Below are positions 49,864-57,747 of a DNA stretch of 64,000 nt, piece by piece. The DNA comes from JAJYIV01 sp964616135 (GTDB lineage: Bacteria > Patescibacteriota > Patescibacteriia > UBA9934 > GWF2-40-263). A program made the position numbers and the translations under genes. The stretch lies in contig CAZTTQ010000001.1 of NCBI GenBank assembly GCA_964616135.1, forward strand, positions 54,311 to 118,310, in the 5' to 3' direction. The notes below the pieces were generated by a model. That model was not told where the DNA came from. It saw nothing but the letters and a program-made list of their open reading frames with translations, and did not search any database. How positions within the stretch are numbered: the stretch's first letter is position 1; every line of letters begins with the position of its first letter.

Positions 49864-50490
49864 TTAATTGCAGTCAGGACACGGCACGGACACGTTCAAC
49901 TTGGCGGAAACGACGCCTTCGCCGTCGCATTCCTCGCAGTCGAGCGGCTTGCCGTGTTCGTCGCGGCGTTCCTCCGGGTCTTCCCCGCTGCCTTCGCAAT
50001 GGGCGCACTTCATGGTCGGTTCGTATTCCTGCTCCACCTCCTTGGTCCCGTTGCAGCGGGCGCAGACGCCCGTCGTTTCGCCCGTTCCGTTGCACTGCGG
50101 GCATTTCTTCCCGCTGTCTTTGCCCTGCTTCAAGGCCTGTTGTATCCCAAGGAGCGTGAGAACGCCACCCAGGGCGCCGGCCACGGCGGAGAGGACATTC
50201 GAAAGCGGGCCGGACGTCAGGTCCGCCGCCGTTTCCGCGGCTTGTTGCACTTGTTCAAGCGAAGGTTTCGGCACGGTCGTGGTCGGTGCCGGTTTGGGCG
50301 TTGGTGCAGGTGCGGGAACCGTGACGGGCGCGGCGGTTGTCGTCGTGATGGCGGTAGGGTCAATCGTCGTGGGTGCCACCATCGGATCAAGGCCAGGAAT
50401 ATTGATCGTGCCCGCGGTCGCGCGGGTCTGGGCGAAGGAAGGAAGCGGAGCGGCTAACGCGGCAATGGCGAACAGGAGGCGAATGCGCAT
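49864..50490 (-). CDS. Exported DnaJ-type Cys-rich repeat protein
   Basis: The 208-aa protein has a signal peptide (about 1-20), a long Thr/Pro/Ala-rich linker, a hydrophobic segment (LSNVLSAVAGALGGVLTLLG, about 108-127) and five Cys pairs: CPQCNGTG, CARCNGT, CAHCEGSG, CEECDGEG and CPDCN, as in the zinc finger of DnaJ but without a J-domain. It probably sits in or on the membrane. TACTCT (50501-50506) lies 10 nt before the ATG. The role is unknown. Confidence 0.8.
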   Translation of the reverse strand: MRIRLLFAIAALAAPLPSFAQTRATAGTINIPGLDPMVAPTTIDPTAITTTTAAPVTVPAPAPTPKPAPTTTVPKPSLEQVQQAAETAADLTSGPLSNVLSAVAGALGGVLTLLGIQQALKQGKDSGKKCPQCNGTGETTGVCARCNGTKEVEQEYEPTMKCAHCEGSGEDPEERRDEHGKPLDCEECDGEGVVSAKLNVSVPCPDCN

Positions 50491-50524
50491 AATTTGCCCC
50501 AGAGTACCACCGCGTGGGAAATAG

Positions 50525-50547
50525 AAAAACACCCGGGAGGGCGTTTT
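50525..50547 (-). terminator. Intrinsic terminator after DUF2914 gene
   Basis: AAAAC, CCC pair with GGG, GTTTT around a small loop, with a T-run on the minus strand. It separates the DUF2914 gene from the exported Cys-rich gene. Confidence 0.65.
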
Positions 50548-50549
50548 CC

Positions 50550-51596
50550 TTACGGCTTATAGGTGAACGGCAGGCGGCCGAGCACTTGTCCGCGTTCGGT
50601 CTCGACCGTCACGCGCCACTTGCCCGCCGTGACGCGGCTCTTATACGAGTAGCCGCGGTAGCCCTGTTCACGCCCGCCACTGACGGCGTACGAGAACCGG
50701 TCCGTGGTGACCCACGCCTTCTTGGTCGTGTCAAAGCGTTCCCAACGGTGGTAGATGACCGTGTTCAGGTCCGCGGGCGCATGTACGGCCACGTAGGCGA
50801 AGATGCGGCCGTCCTCGTCTCCCTTGATGGTCTGCCACGGCAACAAGCGTCCCAGGAACGAATCGTCGCTTCCCTTCAGCTCGTATTCGCCGCCGACGCG
50901 GCGGACGTTGTTGTAGATGCCGGCCTCGCGGATGGAGAGCGGAATCGGCGGGATGAAGTTGCCGAAGTAGAGCGCGTTCATGGCCACGAACACCGCGAGC
51001 ACGCTGCTGAAGAACAGCTTGCGGCGCGCGCGCAGTTTCTCCATGTGGGTCAGCGCGATCACCAGGACCAGGGACACGGCCGTGCTGGCGACCCCGCCGA
51101 CGAAGTACACGAGCGGGTCAAGCGAGTTGAGGAGGAACGGGAACAGCAGGGACCCGTACGAGAACAGGACGAAGGCGAAGATGGTGACCTGGGCGAACGG
51201 ACGCTGCAGGTGCGCGCGGAACGCTTCATTGGACACCATGAGCCCCGCCACGACGGCCAAGACCGGCCAGCTGACGGAGGCCGAGCCGCTGAACCAGTAA
51301 AACAGCAGGGACTGGCTGAGGAGCGCGCCGAAGGCGAACTGGACGAAGAACTCCGCGGCGGCATGCAGGCGCCCACGCTCCTCACGCGCATGGAGGAACG
51401 GGATGCAGAACGCGGTGATGAGCGCGTAGGCGCCCAGGATCTGGAACGTGGTTTCCACCTGGAGCGTCTTGTAGGTGAATACGTCCAGCAAAAAGCCGCC
51501 CAACAAAAAAGCGGGCATGAGCAGCGGCTCGTACCGCTTTTTCCACGCCTCGAATTTCCGTTCTTCCTTCCACTGGCGGATCTTGTCGAAGATCAT
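50550..51596 (-). CDS. DUF2914 domain membrane protein
   Basis: The 348-aa protein has a membrane region of about seven helices (residues 25-220) and a C-terminal soluble DUF2914 domain (VIYHRWERFD, GKWRVTVETERGQVLGRLPF). The role of DUF2914 is not established. Read leftward, it follows engB after a 9-nt gap (51597-51605). Confidence 0.86.
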   Translation of the reverse strand: MIFDKIRQWKEERKFEAWKKRYEPLLMPAFLLGGFLLDVFTYKTLQVETTFQILGAYALITAFCIPFLHAREERGRLHAAAEFFVQFAFGALLSQSLLFYWFSGSASVSWPVLAVVAGLMVSNEAFRAHLQRPFAQVTIFAFVLFSYGSLLFPFLLNSLDPLVYFVGGVASTAVSLVLVIALTHMEKLRARRKLFFSSVLAVFVAMNALYFGNFIPPIPLSIREAGIYNNVRRVGGEYELKGSDDSFLGRLLPWQTIKGDEDGRIFAYVAVHAPADLNTVIYHRWERFDTTKKAWVTTDRFSYAVSGGREQGYRGYSYKSRVTAGKWRVTVETERGQVLGRLPFTYKP

Positions 51597-51605
51597 GGCG
51601 CCAGT

Positions 51606-52166
51606 TTACTTGTTCCGGATCGCCTTTTCAATCGCGGCACGGATTTCGCCGCGGTTCCCTTCTTCCCGGATGGAGTGGAAGAAGTGCGGGACGGTCGGGT
51701 ACGCGGTGGCGAGCGTCCGCGACAAAACGGACGTCTCCTGGTGGGTCAGCTTGTCGGACTTGTTCACGACCAGGACGACGTTCTTGCCGATCTCCAAGAT
51801 CCAGTTCAGCATTTCCGTGTCCAGGTCCGTCAGCCCGCGGCGGGCGTCGATGACGAGCAGGATAAGCGCGAGGTGCGCCGTCTGCTCAATGTAGTCCGTG
51901 ATGAGCGTGGCGAATTTTTCCCGATTGGCCGCGTGCTTGGCATAGCCGTAGCCCGGCAGGTCCAGCAGGTAGTATGTGTTCGCCAGCTGGTAGACGTTGA
52001 TGGTCTGGGTGCGACCCGGGGACGCGCTGACGCGGGCCAGGTCCTTTTGCCCGGCAAACGCGTTGACAAAGGACGACTTGCCCACGTTCGAACGGCCAAC
52101 CATCGCCACGTGCGGACGCGTGGTCTCTGGCAGGTCCGCGAGGTTGGCGACGGCTTTCAGGAACAT
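51606..52166 (-). CDS. engB: Ribosome biogenesis GTPase EngB (YsxC/YihA)
   Basis: EngB is an essential GTPase that helps assemble the large ribosomal subunit. The 186-aa protein has G1 GRSNVGKSS, G3 DLPGYG and G4 NKSD, with the family end FFHSIREEGNRGEI. It starts 5 nt after the saccharopine dehydrogenase-like gene and runs in the same operon. Confidence 0.96.
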   Translation of the reverse strand: MFLKAVANLADLPETTRPHVAMVGRSNVGKSSFVNAFAGQKDLARVSASPGRTQTINVYQLANTYYLLDLPGYGYAKHAANREKFATLITDYIEQTAHLALILLVIDARRGLTDLDTEMLNWILEIGKNVVLVVNKSDKLTHQETSVLSRTLATAYPTVPHFFHSIREEGNRGEIRAAIEKAIRNK

Positions 52167-52171
52167 AGGGA

Positions 52172-53326
52172 CTAGTTGATGGCCTGGCCGTCCTGGTAGA
52201 CGGTCATGCCCTTCTTTTTTAATTCGGCGAAGAAGAGGTCGGTCGGCACGCAGCCGTCCGGGGCGAAGCTGCCGCGGGCGGAAATGCGCCCGTCCAGCAG
52301 CATTTGCGCGATAATCGACGCGGGAAAGCCAGTATCGATGTTACACCCCGCTTCTGTCCAGCCCGGCAGCGTGGAGACGATGCACTCCATGCGCATGAGC
52401 TTGATGCCGCCGTCCTTGCCGGTGCCGCTGATTTCGACCCAGAGGTTTTCCTTTTCCATGTAGCCGTCGGGCTTCCCCAGGCGGGTCAAAATGCGGGAAA
52501 CGGCGTCCACGGGACGGATGTCGGTGCGTTCGAACTTGAGCAGCTTTTTTCCGCCGAATCCCAAGCCGATGAGCGTGTTCAGGACCGCCAGCGAGTGGTC
52601 CGGGAACCCGGCGTAGAAGCGGATGTTCTTGGGCTTCAGGTCGGCGTAGTCCTGGGTGAACGTGTACGTCTCCGGATGGCGGACCAGGTAGCACTTTTGC
52701 GCGCCGATCTCGCGCACTTCTCGGACGACCTCCGTGTCCTTGGGGTTCTTTTCCAACCAGACGCCGTTTTCCAACACGGGCGCCGGGTCCGTCAGTTCTT
52801 CGATGATGCTCTCCATGGAGAACGGCACGGCGAATTTCTTCACGTTGGAATCCCAGTTGAAGCCGATCTCAATGGTGTCGATGGCCGAAAAGGACCGCGA
52901 CGCGTGCTTCATCATGACGTTGTTGATGCCCGGCGTGGAGCCGCAGCCCGTCACGGCCGTCTTGTCCGCCTTTTTGAAGGCGGCGTCCATGGCCAATTGT
53001 GTTTTCGTCATCGGAATGTCGCTGCCCAGGTCCATCACGTGGCAACCCTGCTCCAACGCGACGCGGTACACGTCGTGGTTCCAGTCCCCTTCCGCGCAGT
53101 TCACGATCACCGCGGGCGCCGCCTGGCGGACGAACGTGCGGCACGCCTCCAAGTCGCGCAAATCCAAGTAGGAGAACGCCGTCCCCGGATATTCGGACAG
53201 GATTTCCTCCGAGCCTTCCCGGTACAGGTCCGCGCAATGGACCTTGAACCCGGCCTCCAGGAGGTCTTTGGTGACGATGCGTCCCTGCATGCCGCTCGAA
53301 CCGATGACGAGGAAGTCGTAGGTCAT
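52172..53326 (-). CDS. Saccharopine dehydrogenase-like oxidoreductase
   Basis: The 384-aa protein begins with a Rossmann nucleotide motif, LVIGSSGMQGRIVTKDLL, and has the family segments CGSTPGINNVMMKHA and TDIRPVDAVSRILTR. It should bind NAD(P) and act on an amino-acid derivative; the substrate is unknown. It runs leftward with engB and the gene at 53336. Confidence 0.87.
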   Translation of the reverse strand: MTYDFLVIGSSGMQGRIVTKDLLEAGFKVHCADLYREGSEEILSEYPGTAFSYLDLRDLEACRTFVRQAAPAVIVNCAEGDWNHDVYRVALEQGCHVMDLGSDIPMTKTQLAMDAAFKKADKTAVTGCGSTPGINNVMMKHASRSFSAIDTIEIGFNWDSNVKKFAVPFSMESIIEELTDPAPVLENGVWLEKNPKDTEVVREVREIGAQKCYLVRHPETYTFTQDYADLKPKNIRFYAGFPDHSLAVLNTLIGLGFGGKKLLKFERTDIRPVDAVSRILTRLGKPDGYMEKENLWVEISGTGKDGGIKLMRMECIVSTLPGWTEAGCNIDTGFPASIIAQMLLDGRISARGSFAPDGCVPTDLFFAELKKKGMTVYQDGQAIN

Positions 53327-53335
53327 AAGGAAAGG

Positions 53336-53845
53336 TTACATCTTGCGGCTGTCGTACGCCCAGTGGAGCAAGGCCTGGCGTTGAACCGGCCGGCACGTTT
53401 TGTCTCCCGGCGCGCAGTGCTTTTTGATTTGGCCGACGTGGCGGGCGATGGCTTTCCAACGCTTGATCTGGCGCGCGTCTTCTTCCGGCAGGCGGCGGCC
53501 CAGGTAGTAACGGCAGTACCACTGGAACCACCCGCGCGGGTCGTGTTCCTCATTAATCCAACCCTTTTCCTTCCAGAACCACAGCGGCTGGCTGGCATTC
53601 ACGCCGAAATAGTTCAGATCCGGGTCATGTCGTTCCGAATTGAGTTTGGCCTTGGCGAACCAGGACGCGGGAAATTCGCGCCGGCAGTCGTTCATGTACT
53701 TCCCGCCGAAGACGCCGAGCGCCAGCATTTCCTTTGGCGTCAGCTGCGGCTTGAAGTCGGGCGCGAAGCCGCGGCCCGCGGCGGCCGTCAATTCATACGT
53801 GTACCCGTTTTGCATCCGGTCGTGGACGACGATCTTTTTTCCCAT
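53336..53845 (-). CDS. Conserved uncharacterised protein
   Basis: The 169-aa protein has a dense pattern of aromatic and charged residues: LTPKEMLALGVFGGKYMNDC, LNYFGVNASQPLWFW, DPRGWFQWYCRYYLGRR and QRQALLHWAYDSRKM. Proteins with these exact patterns are widely spread in bacteria and also occur in some eukaryotes, but their role is not known. It lies 9 nt before the oxidoreductase gene. Confidence 0.82.
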   Translation of the reverse strand: MGKKIVVHDRMQNGYTYELTAAAGRGFAPDFKPQLTPKEMLALGVFGGKYMNDCRREFPASWFAKAKLNSERHDPDLNYFGVNASQPLWFWKEKGWINEEHDPRGWFQWYCRYYLGRRLPEEDARQIKRWKAIARHVGQIKKHCAPGDKTCRPVQRQALLHWAYDSRKM

Positions 53846-53850
53846 ACGCG

Positions 53851-54300
53851 TTACGGACGGACTAAGACGTACGTGAGAAGCGCGAGGCCGCCCCACCACC
53901 CGAGATCGGACAGCACCAGGCCGACCGCGATCTTGGTTTGCCAGGAACGCGGGAGAAGTTCGCGTTGTTTCCCCTGGCGTTCGCGTTCCAGCAGGTACGG
54001 GCTGACGCGGAACGACAGGAAACAGCCGTTGCCGACCAGGACCGCCGCAATGAGCGCGTGGACGAGCGGAATTCCCGTGAACGGTTCCTGCCGGTAAAAC
54101 AAGGCCCCGCCGACGACGGCAAGCGCGATGCCCGCCCAGATGAGCGGCTTCGTGACCTTATGGGTCCGCGTCGTCGCTTCGGTCCAATACGCGGAACGCC
54201 GGCCAAGGAACCCGTGGAGGTCAATCACCGTGACGGCGCCCAACCCCAAGACGAACCCGGCCAGCAGCAGAAAGAGTCCGGCGAAGTCGATCCAATCCAT
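53851..54300 (-). CDS. Four-helix membrane protein, unknown
   Basis: The 149-aa product has hydrophobic segments at about residues 5-27, 51-68, 78-98 and 124-145 and a short charged loop (ERERQGKQRELLPRSWQ). It is not recognised. TACAAT (54310-54315, minus strand) ends exactly 9 nt before the ATG, a clear leaderless pattern, and fixes the start at 54300. Confidence 0.68.
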   Translation of the reverse strand: MDWIDFAGLFLLLAGFVLGLGAVTVIDLHGFLGRRSAYWTEATTRTHKVTKPLIWAGIALAVVGGALFYRQEPFTGIPLVHALIAAVLVGNGCFLSFRVSPYLLERERQGKQRELLPRSWQTKIAVGLVLSDLGWWGGLALLTYVLVRP

Positions 54301-54342
54301 AGTGGGCCCATTGTAGCGCACCGTGCTACCCTTCTCCTATCT

Positions 54343-54585
54343 ATGCCCTGGTTCGTCTACCTCGTGCGCTGCAAGGACGGGTCGCTCTACACGGGCATTA
54401 CCAAGGACGTGGTCGCGCGCGTCGCGTCCCACAACGCCGGCACCGGGGCCAAATACACCCGCTCCCGGAAGCCCGTCGTCCTGGCGTATGAAAAGCGGAT
54501 GAAAAACGAAACCGCCGCCCGCAAGCGGGAGGCGGCCATCAAACGGCTGACGAAGAAGGAAAAGGAGGTCTTGGTCGCCGGTTAA
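54343..54585 (+). CDS. GIY-YIG nuclease superfamily protein (YhbQ-like)
   Basis: The 80-aa protein begins MPWFVYLVRCKDGSLYTGIT, the GIY-YIG motif, with Arg in the RVASHNAGTGAKYT segment and Glu in YEKRMKNE. Stand-alone forms such as YhbQ/UPF0213 have unclear roles, perhaps in DNA repair. Its stop overlaps that of the convergent gene at 54582 by TTAA. Confidence 0.85.
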   Translation: MPWFVYLVRCKDGSLYTGITKDVVARVASHNAGTGAKYTRSRKPVVLAYEKRMKNETAARKREAAIKRLTKKEKEVLVAG

Positions 54586-55358
54586 CGCTTGGTGACTTTG
54601 GAAACCTTCTTGTCCCCGAGGCTGAAGGCAACGTCGCCGACCGCCGAACGCTCTGTGTCCAGGCCGAGCTTTGCCGATGCCGCGTACACCTCGGCACGTA
54701 GACGTGTCGCGTCCGTCCACGTGAAGCGGGCCATTGGGTACAACCCGCTCCCCATCTGGTTCACGACGCCGTTCGCGTAGGCGTACGAATATCCTGCCGG
54801 CAACTGACCGGCCTTGGTTACGGTTCCCGTCGCCAGGTCCATCACGTCGAACGCGTACGCCTCGACGATCCCGTCCGGATTCGACGGTTCAAGCGGCGTC
54901 CACGACGGCTGGACCAGGACGTCTTCCGACGGGCCGATGGAATACGTAAATCCCCCCTTCGCGCGGTTGAAGGAAGGGAGTTCGGTTTCCGCCCCGGTGG
55001 CCAGGTCCACCTTCCAGATTTGCCCGCCCCATGGCCAGTCGTTCCCAATCACGTACAGCACGCCGCCTTTCTTCGGCCATAAGACGACATTTTCCGAACC
55101 GACGTGCGTGTTCGCCGTGTCCCGAATGAGGACTATCCCGTCGGCGGTTTCAAGCGACACGCGTCCGTCCGCACGGCTTACCATGTCCAATGTCGAAGGC
55201 GAGAGCCCGCGGGAAGCCCGCACGCGGTCTATCTCTCCCCCTGCCCTCAAGACGGACGGGGTCGTCGATTTCCAGAAGAACACGGCGACGCCAACAACAG
55301 CCAGGATGAGCGCGACGAAAGCGAGTCTACGAGACGAACGCGTGTGCGCGAAGATCAT
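54582..55358 (-). CDS. Membrane-anchored hypothetical protein
   Basis: The 258-aa protein has an N-terminal anchor (about 11-28) and a beta-rich extracytoplasmic part with KGGVLYVIGNDWPWGGQIWKV and repeated aromatic motifs that suggest a propeller-like fold. No family is recognised. The ATG at 55358 is chosen because the anchor begins there; a longer frame runs into the tRNA-side region. It is convergent with the GIY-YIG gene. Confidence 0.68.
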   Translation of the reverse strand: MIFAHTRSSRRLAFVALILAVVGVAVFFWKSTTPSVLRAGGEIDRVRASRGLSPSTLDMVSRADGRVSLETADGIVLIRDTANTHVGSENVVLWPKKGGVLYVIGNDWPWGGQIWKVDLATGAETELPSFNRAKGGFTYSIGPSEDVLVQPSWTPLEPSNPDGIVEAYAFDVMDLATGTVTKAGQLPAGYSYAYANGVVNQMGSGLYPMARFTWTDATRLRAEVYAASAKLGLDTERSAVGDVAFSLGDKKVSKVTKR

Positions 55359-55431
55359 AATCAATAGAGACTCGTTAGACGAAACACGGCGCAAGTATAC
55401 ACCCGGGATCGTGTGCCCATCCACCTATCGC

Positions 55432-55460
55432 TTGCCAGGTTTCCGTCGAATTGTTATAGT
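55432..55460 (+). promoter_or_regulatory. Promoter of tRNA-Asn
   Basis: TTGCCA (55432-55437), a 17-nt spacer and TATAGT (55455-55460), about 25 nt before the tRNA. Confidence 0.75.
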
Positions 55461-55484
55461 GCCGCTCGCAACCAATTTCCTTGT

Positions 55485-55559
55485 TCCGAGGTAGCTCAGC
55501 GGCAGAGCAGTGGACTGTTAATCCATTGGTCGTGGGTTCGAATCCCACCCTCGGAGCCA
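55485..55559 (+). tRNA. tRNA-Asn (GTT)
   Basis: The cloverleaf is complete: acceptor TCCGAGG/CCTCGGA, D-arm GCTCAGCGGCAGAGC, anticodon loop CTGTTAA with GTT at 55517-55519, T-loop TTCGAAT and an encoded CCA. A promoter and a terminator flank it. Confidence 0.97.
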
Positions 55560-55597
55560 GCAAAAACCCTCAGCATCACGCTGGGGTTTTTTGCTGG
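55557..55597 (+). terminator. Intrinsic terminator of tRNA-Asn
   Basis: CCAGCAAAAACCC and AGC pair with GCT and GGGTTTTTTGCTGG around ATCAC. Confidence 0.85.
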
Positions 55598-55671
55598 CTA
55601 GACGCACGCGCTACGCTTCCCCGCCGGACACGGAGCTGATAGACTGCAGCCAAGATTCATCAGAGTACCTT

Positions 55672-56124
55672 ATGGCACATATCCATGATCTCATTGATTT
55701 CACGGTCAGCGGTTTTGTCGTTCACAACAAGAAGGTCCTTTTGATACTGCACAAGACGCTGAATTTGTGGTTGCCGCCAGCCGGCCATATTGAGCTTCAT
55801 GAAGATCCAGAAGAAGCGCTCGTTCGAGAGATAAAAGAAGAATGCGGGCTCGATATAACGATTTGTGGGGATAAACCCGAACGCATGTCAGAAAGGACGA
55901 AGTTTCTTTTCGTCCCCGCATACATGGACATCCACAAAATAAGCGAAGGGCATCGTCACGTGGGCATGCAATACTTTTGCCAATCGACGACCGACCGCGT
56001 TGTCATGGACCGCGTCGAGCTCAATGACATTAAATGGTTCACCCTGGAGGAAATCGAAGCGTCCACCCTATTGATACCGGAGGTGAAATTTTACGCGACT
56101 GAGGCGCTCCGGCGAATCGGGTAA
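55672..56124 (+). CDS. Nudix hydrolase
   Basis: The 150-aa protein has the Nudix box in GHIELHEDPEEALVREIKEE followed by CGLDI. The N-terminal part (IDFTVSGFVVHNKKVLLILH) is the usual first strand. Its codons are more AT-rich and less GC-biased than the neighbours, which suggests a separate origin. The substrate is not known. An intrinsic terminator follows at 56146-56176. Confidence 0.85.
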   Translation: MAHIHDLIDFTVSGFVVHNKKVLLILHKTLNLWLPPAGHIELHEDPEEALVREIKEECGLDITICGDKPERMSERTKFLFVPAYMDIHKISEGHRHVGMQYFCQSTTDRVVMDRVELNDIKWFTLEEIEASTLLIPEVKFYATEALRRIG

Positions 56125-56145
56125 TCCCTGCTTCCCTCGGAGTCA

Positions 56146-56176
56146 CAAACGCCCCGTTTCGTACGGGGCTTTTGTT
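56146..56176 (+). terminator. Intrinsic terminator
   Basis: GCCCCGT pairs with ACGGGGC, flanked by CAAA and TTTTG, with a T-rich tail. Confidence 0.8.
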
Positions 56177-56220
56177 TTTCGTCATCAGGCGTTATGCTGC
56201 GAAAAATTACCCCCTCCCCT

Positions 56221-56934
56221 ATGACCCACCGCGAAACCCTCGTCGCCGTCGGCTTGGCCGGCGCCCTCCTCGTTACGGCCGCCGCCGTCCGCTCCCTGGG
56301 CGACGTCGCCGCCGCCCGCATCACGTCCAAAGACACCGTCGGTTTCCAAGGCGTTGCCGAACGCGTCGTCGAATCGGACCGGGTAAAATGGTCCGTCCAG
56401 CTCCTCCGCACGAACGCCGTGCTGAAAACGGCTGAACAACAGCTGTCCGGCGACCGCGCGGCCCTGCTCACCCTCCTGAAGGACAAGGGCATCCAGACGA
56501 CGGACGTCAGCATCCAGCCTGCCGTCTCCAACGTCGACATCTACAGCAAGACAGCGACGGTCAACCAGACGGTCGTCATCGAATCCGACCAGGTGGACGC
56601 GTTGACCTCCTTCCAGGAGACGGCCGCGTCCGCCATGGCCGCCCGCGGCGCGACGTTCTCCACGCTCGGCAACGAATTTACCTTGAGCACCCTGAACGAC
56701 CTCCAAAAGGAATTGGCACGTGAGGCGCTCACGGACGCCCAACGCCAGGCCGAACAGGTGCCCGGCATCCACGTCGGTTCCCTTCAAAACGCCGGCAGCG
56801 CCAGCTTCATGGTCACGCCGGTCAACAGCGGGATAAACAGCTACTATTACGGCGGCTACGGCACCTCGCCGGACACCCAGTCCATCAAGAAAAAGATCAC
56901 CGCGACGATGTACGCGACGTACTACATCCGCTAA
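56221..56934 (+). CDS. SIMPL (DUF541) domain protein
   Basis: The 237-aa protein has a signal-anchor (about 6-26) and the SIMPL pattern: VGFQGVAERVVESDRVKWSV, ALLTLLKDKGIQTTDVSI and ITATMYATYYI. DUF541 proteins are envelope proteins of unclear role, linked to oxidative stress in some bacteria. The ATG at 56221 is chosen as the first residue before the anchor. A strong terminator follows. Confidence 0.84.
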   Translation: MTHRETLVAVGLAGALLVTAAAVRSLGDVAAARITSKDTVGFQGVAERVVESDRVKWSVQLLRTNAVLKTAEQQLSGDRAALLTLLKDKGIQTTDVSIQPAVSNVDIYSKTATVNQTVVIESDQVDALTSFQETAASAMAARGATFSTLGNEFTLSTLNDLQKELAREALTDAQRQAEQVPGIHVGSLQNAGSASFMVTPVNSGINSYYYGGYGTSPDTQSIKKKITATMYATYYIR

Positions 56935-56940
56935 CCCAGA

Positions 56941-56975
56941 CAAAAACGCCGTCCCTTGCGGGGCGGCGTTTTTGT
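56941..56975. terminator. Bidirectional intrinsic terminator
   Basis: CAAAAACGCCG and CCC pair with GGG and CGGCGTTTTTG around TTGC. Confidence 0.9.
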
Positions 56976-57042
56976 CCCGAAACGGATTCCCGCCCGCCGT
57001 CCGCCGCGCCCGTCCGGCCGCGTTGTATTCATCCGTCGGGGA

Positions 57043-57070
57043 TTGACGCGACTCGCCACGGGGGTATCGC
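57043..57070 (+). promoter_or_regulatory. Promoter of Nudix gene 57115-57522
   Basis: TTGACG (57043-57048), a 16-nt spacer and TATCGC (57065-57070). Confidence 0.55.
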
Positions 57071-57114
57071 GTCCAGATCCTTTCCCGTAAAATGCACGGC
57101 GATCTCAAATCCCT

Positions 57115-57522
57115 ATGAAACACGTTGCGGTCGGTATCATTTCCAGAGAACGGCAGGGCGGAGAACGGGAATATCTGCTCGTGAAGTCGACGAACGACTT
57201 TGGCGCATACACCGGTCATTATTACCCTCCGGGCGGCCATGTCGAAGCAGCGGAAAGCGCGGAACAGACGCTGGTGCGTGAGATGCAAGAAGAGCTCGGC
57301 CTGGACGTGCGCCCGCTCCGGGAGATAGCGGTCACTCCCGGGGACGTCCCAAACCAATCCACGCATTGGTGGACGTGCGCCTGGATAGGCGGCACACTCC
57401 TCCTCCAGAAAGACGAGATAGCGGATGCCGGATTCTTTACGCGCGACGAGATGGCCGCCATGCCGATCTGGCCCGCGACCCGTGCCTTCTTTCAACAACA
57501 CCCGGACAGCGACCTTCGCTAG
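57115..57522 (+). CDS. Nudix hydrolase
   Basis: The 135-aa protein has the Nudix box in GGHVEAAESAEQTLVREMQE followed by ELGLDV. The N-terminal segment VAVGIISRERQGGEREYLLV is the first strand. The substrate is not known. It is the third Nudix enzyme of the window, followed by a VOC remnant. Confidence 0.87.
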   Translation: MKHVAVGIISRERQGGEREYLLVKSTNDFGAYTGHYYPPGGHVEAAESAEQTLVREMQEELGLDVRPLREIAVTPGDVPNQSTHWWTCAWIGGTLLLQKDEIADAGFFTRDEMAAMPIWPATRAFFQQHPDSDLR

Positions 57523-57544
57523 ACTACAAACGAACACCATTCCC

Positions 57545-57631
57545 ATGCAAAAAGTCGCGCGCGTCACCAAGGCGTTCATGGCCATGAAGAAAATGGACGT
57601 GGCACGGCTCGAAGAAGCCGCCCGCGGATAG
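57545..57631 (+). pseudogene. C-terminal remnant of a PhnB-like VOC protein
   Basis: A 28-codon frame, ARVTKAFMAMKKMDVARLEE then AARG, matches the usual C-terminal end of PhnB-like VOC proteins (RVMQAMLQMKKIDIAALxAAxxG type). The rest of the gene is missing upstream, where the Nudix gene ends at 57522. An intrinsic terminator follows. It looks like the leftover of a deleted or replaced gene. Confidence 0.65.
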
Positions 57632-57639
57632 CAGGAGGG

Positions 57640-57668
57640 CGCCGCCCGTCGGGACGGCGTCTTTTTTC
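57640..57668 (+). terminator. Intrinsic terminator
   Basis: GCCG and CCC pair with GGG and CGGC around GTC, followed by six T. The region 57656-57688 is repeated at 58360-58391. Confidence 0.75.
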
Positions 57669-57688
57669 TGTCCAAGCGTCCGGGAAAT
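57656..57688 (+). repeat. Direct repeat copy 1
   Basis: GGCGTCTTTTTTCTGTCCAA then GCGTCCGGGAAAT is repeated at 58360-58391 with one T less and one substitution. The two copies flank the DUF1697 gene. Confidence 0.7.
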
Positions 57689-57747
57689 CAGAGCCGACAA
57701 AACACCCGGCATCACGCAGTGGTTTTTTCTGTGTTAGCATACGTCAT

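Noticed and set aside
55375..55563. Leftward frame with GFEPTTNG
   Set aside because: It is the antisense translation of tRNA-Asn.
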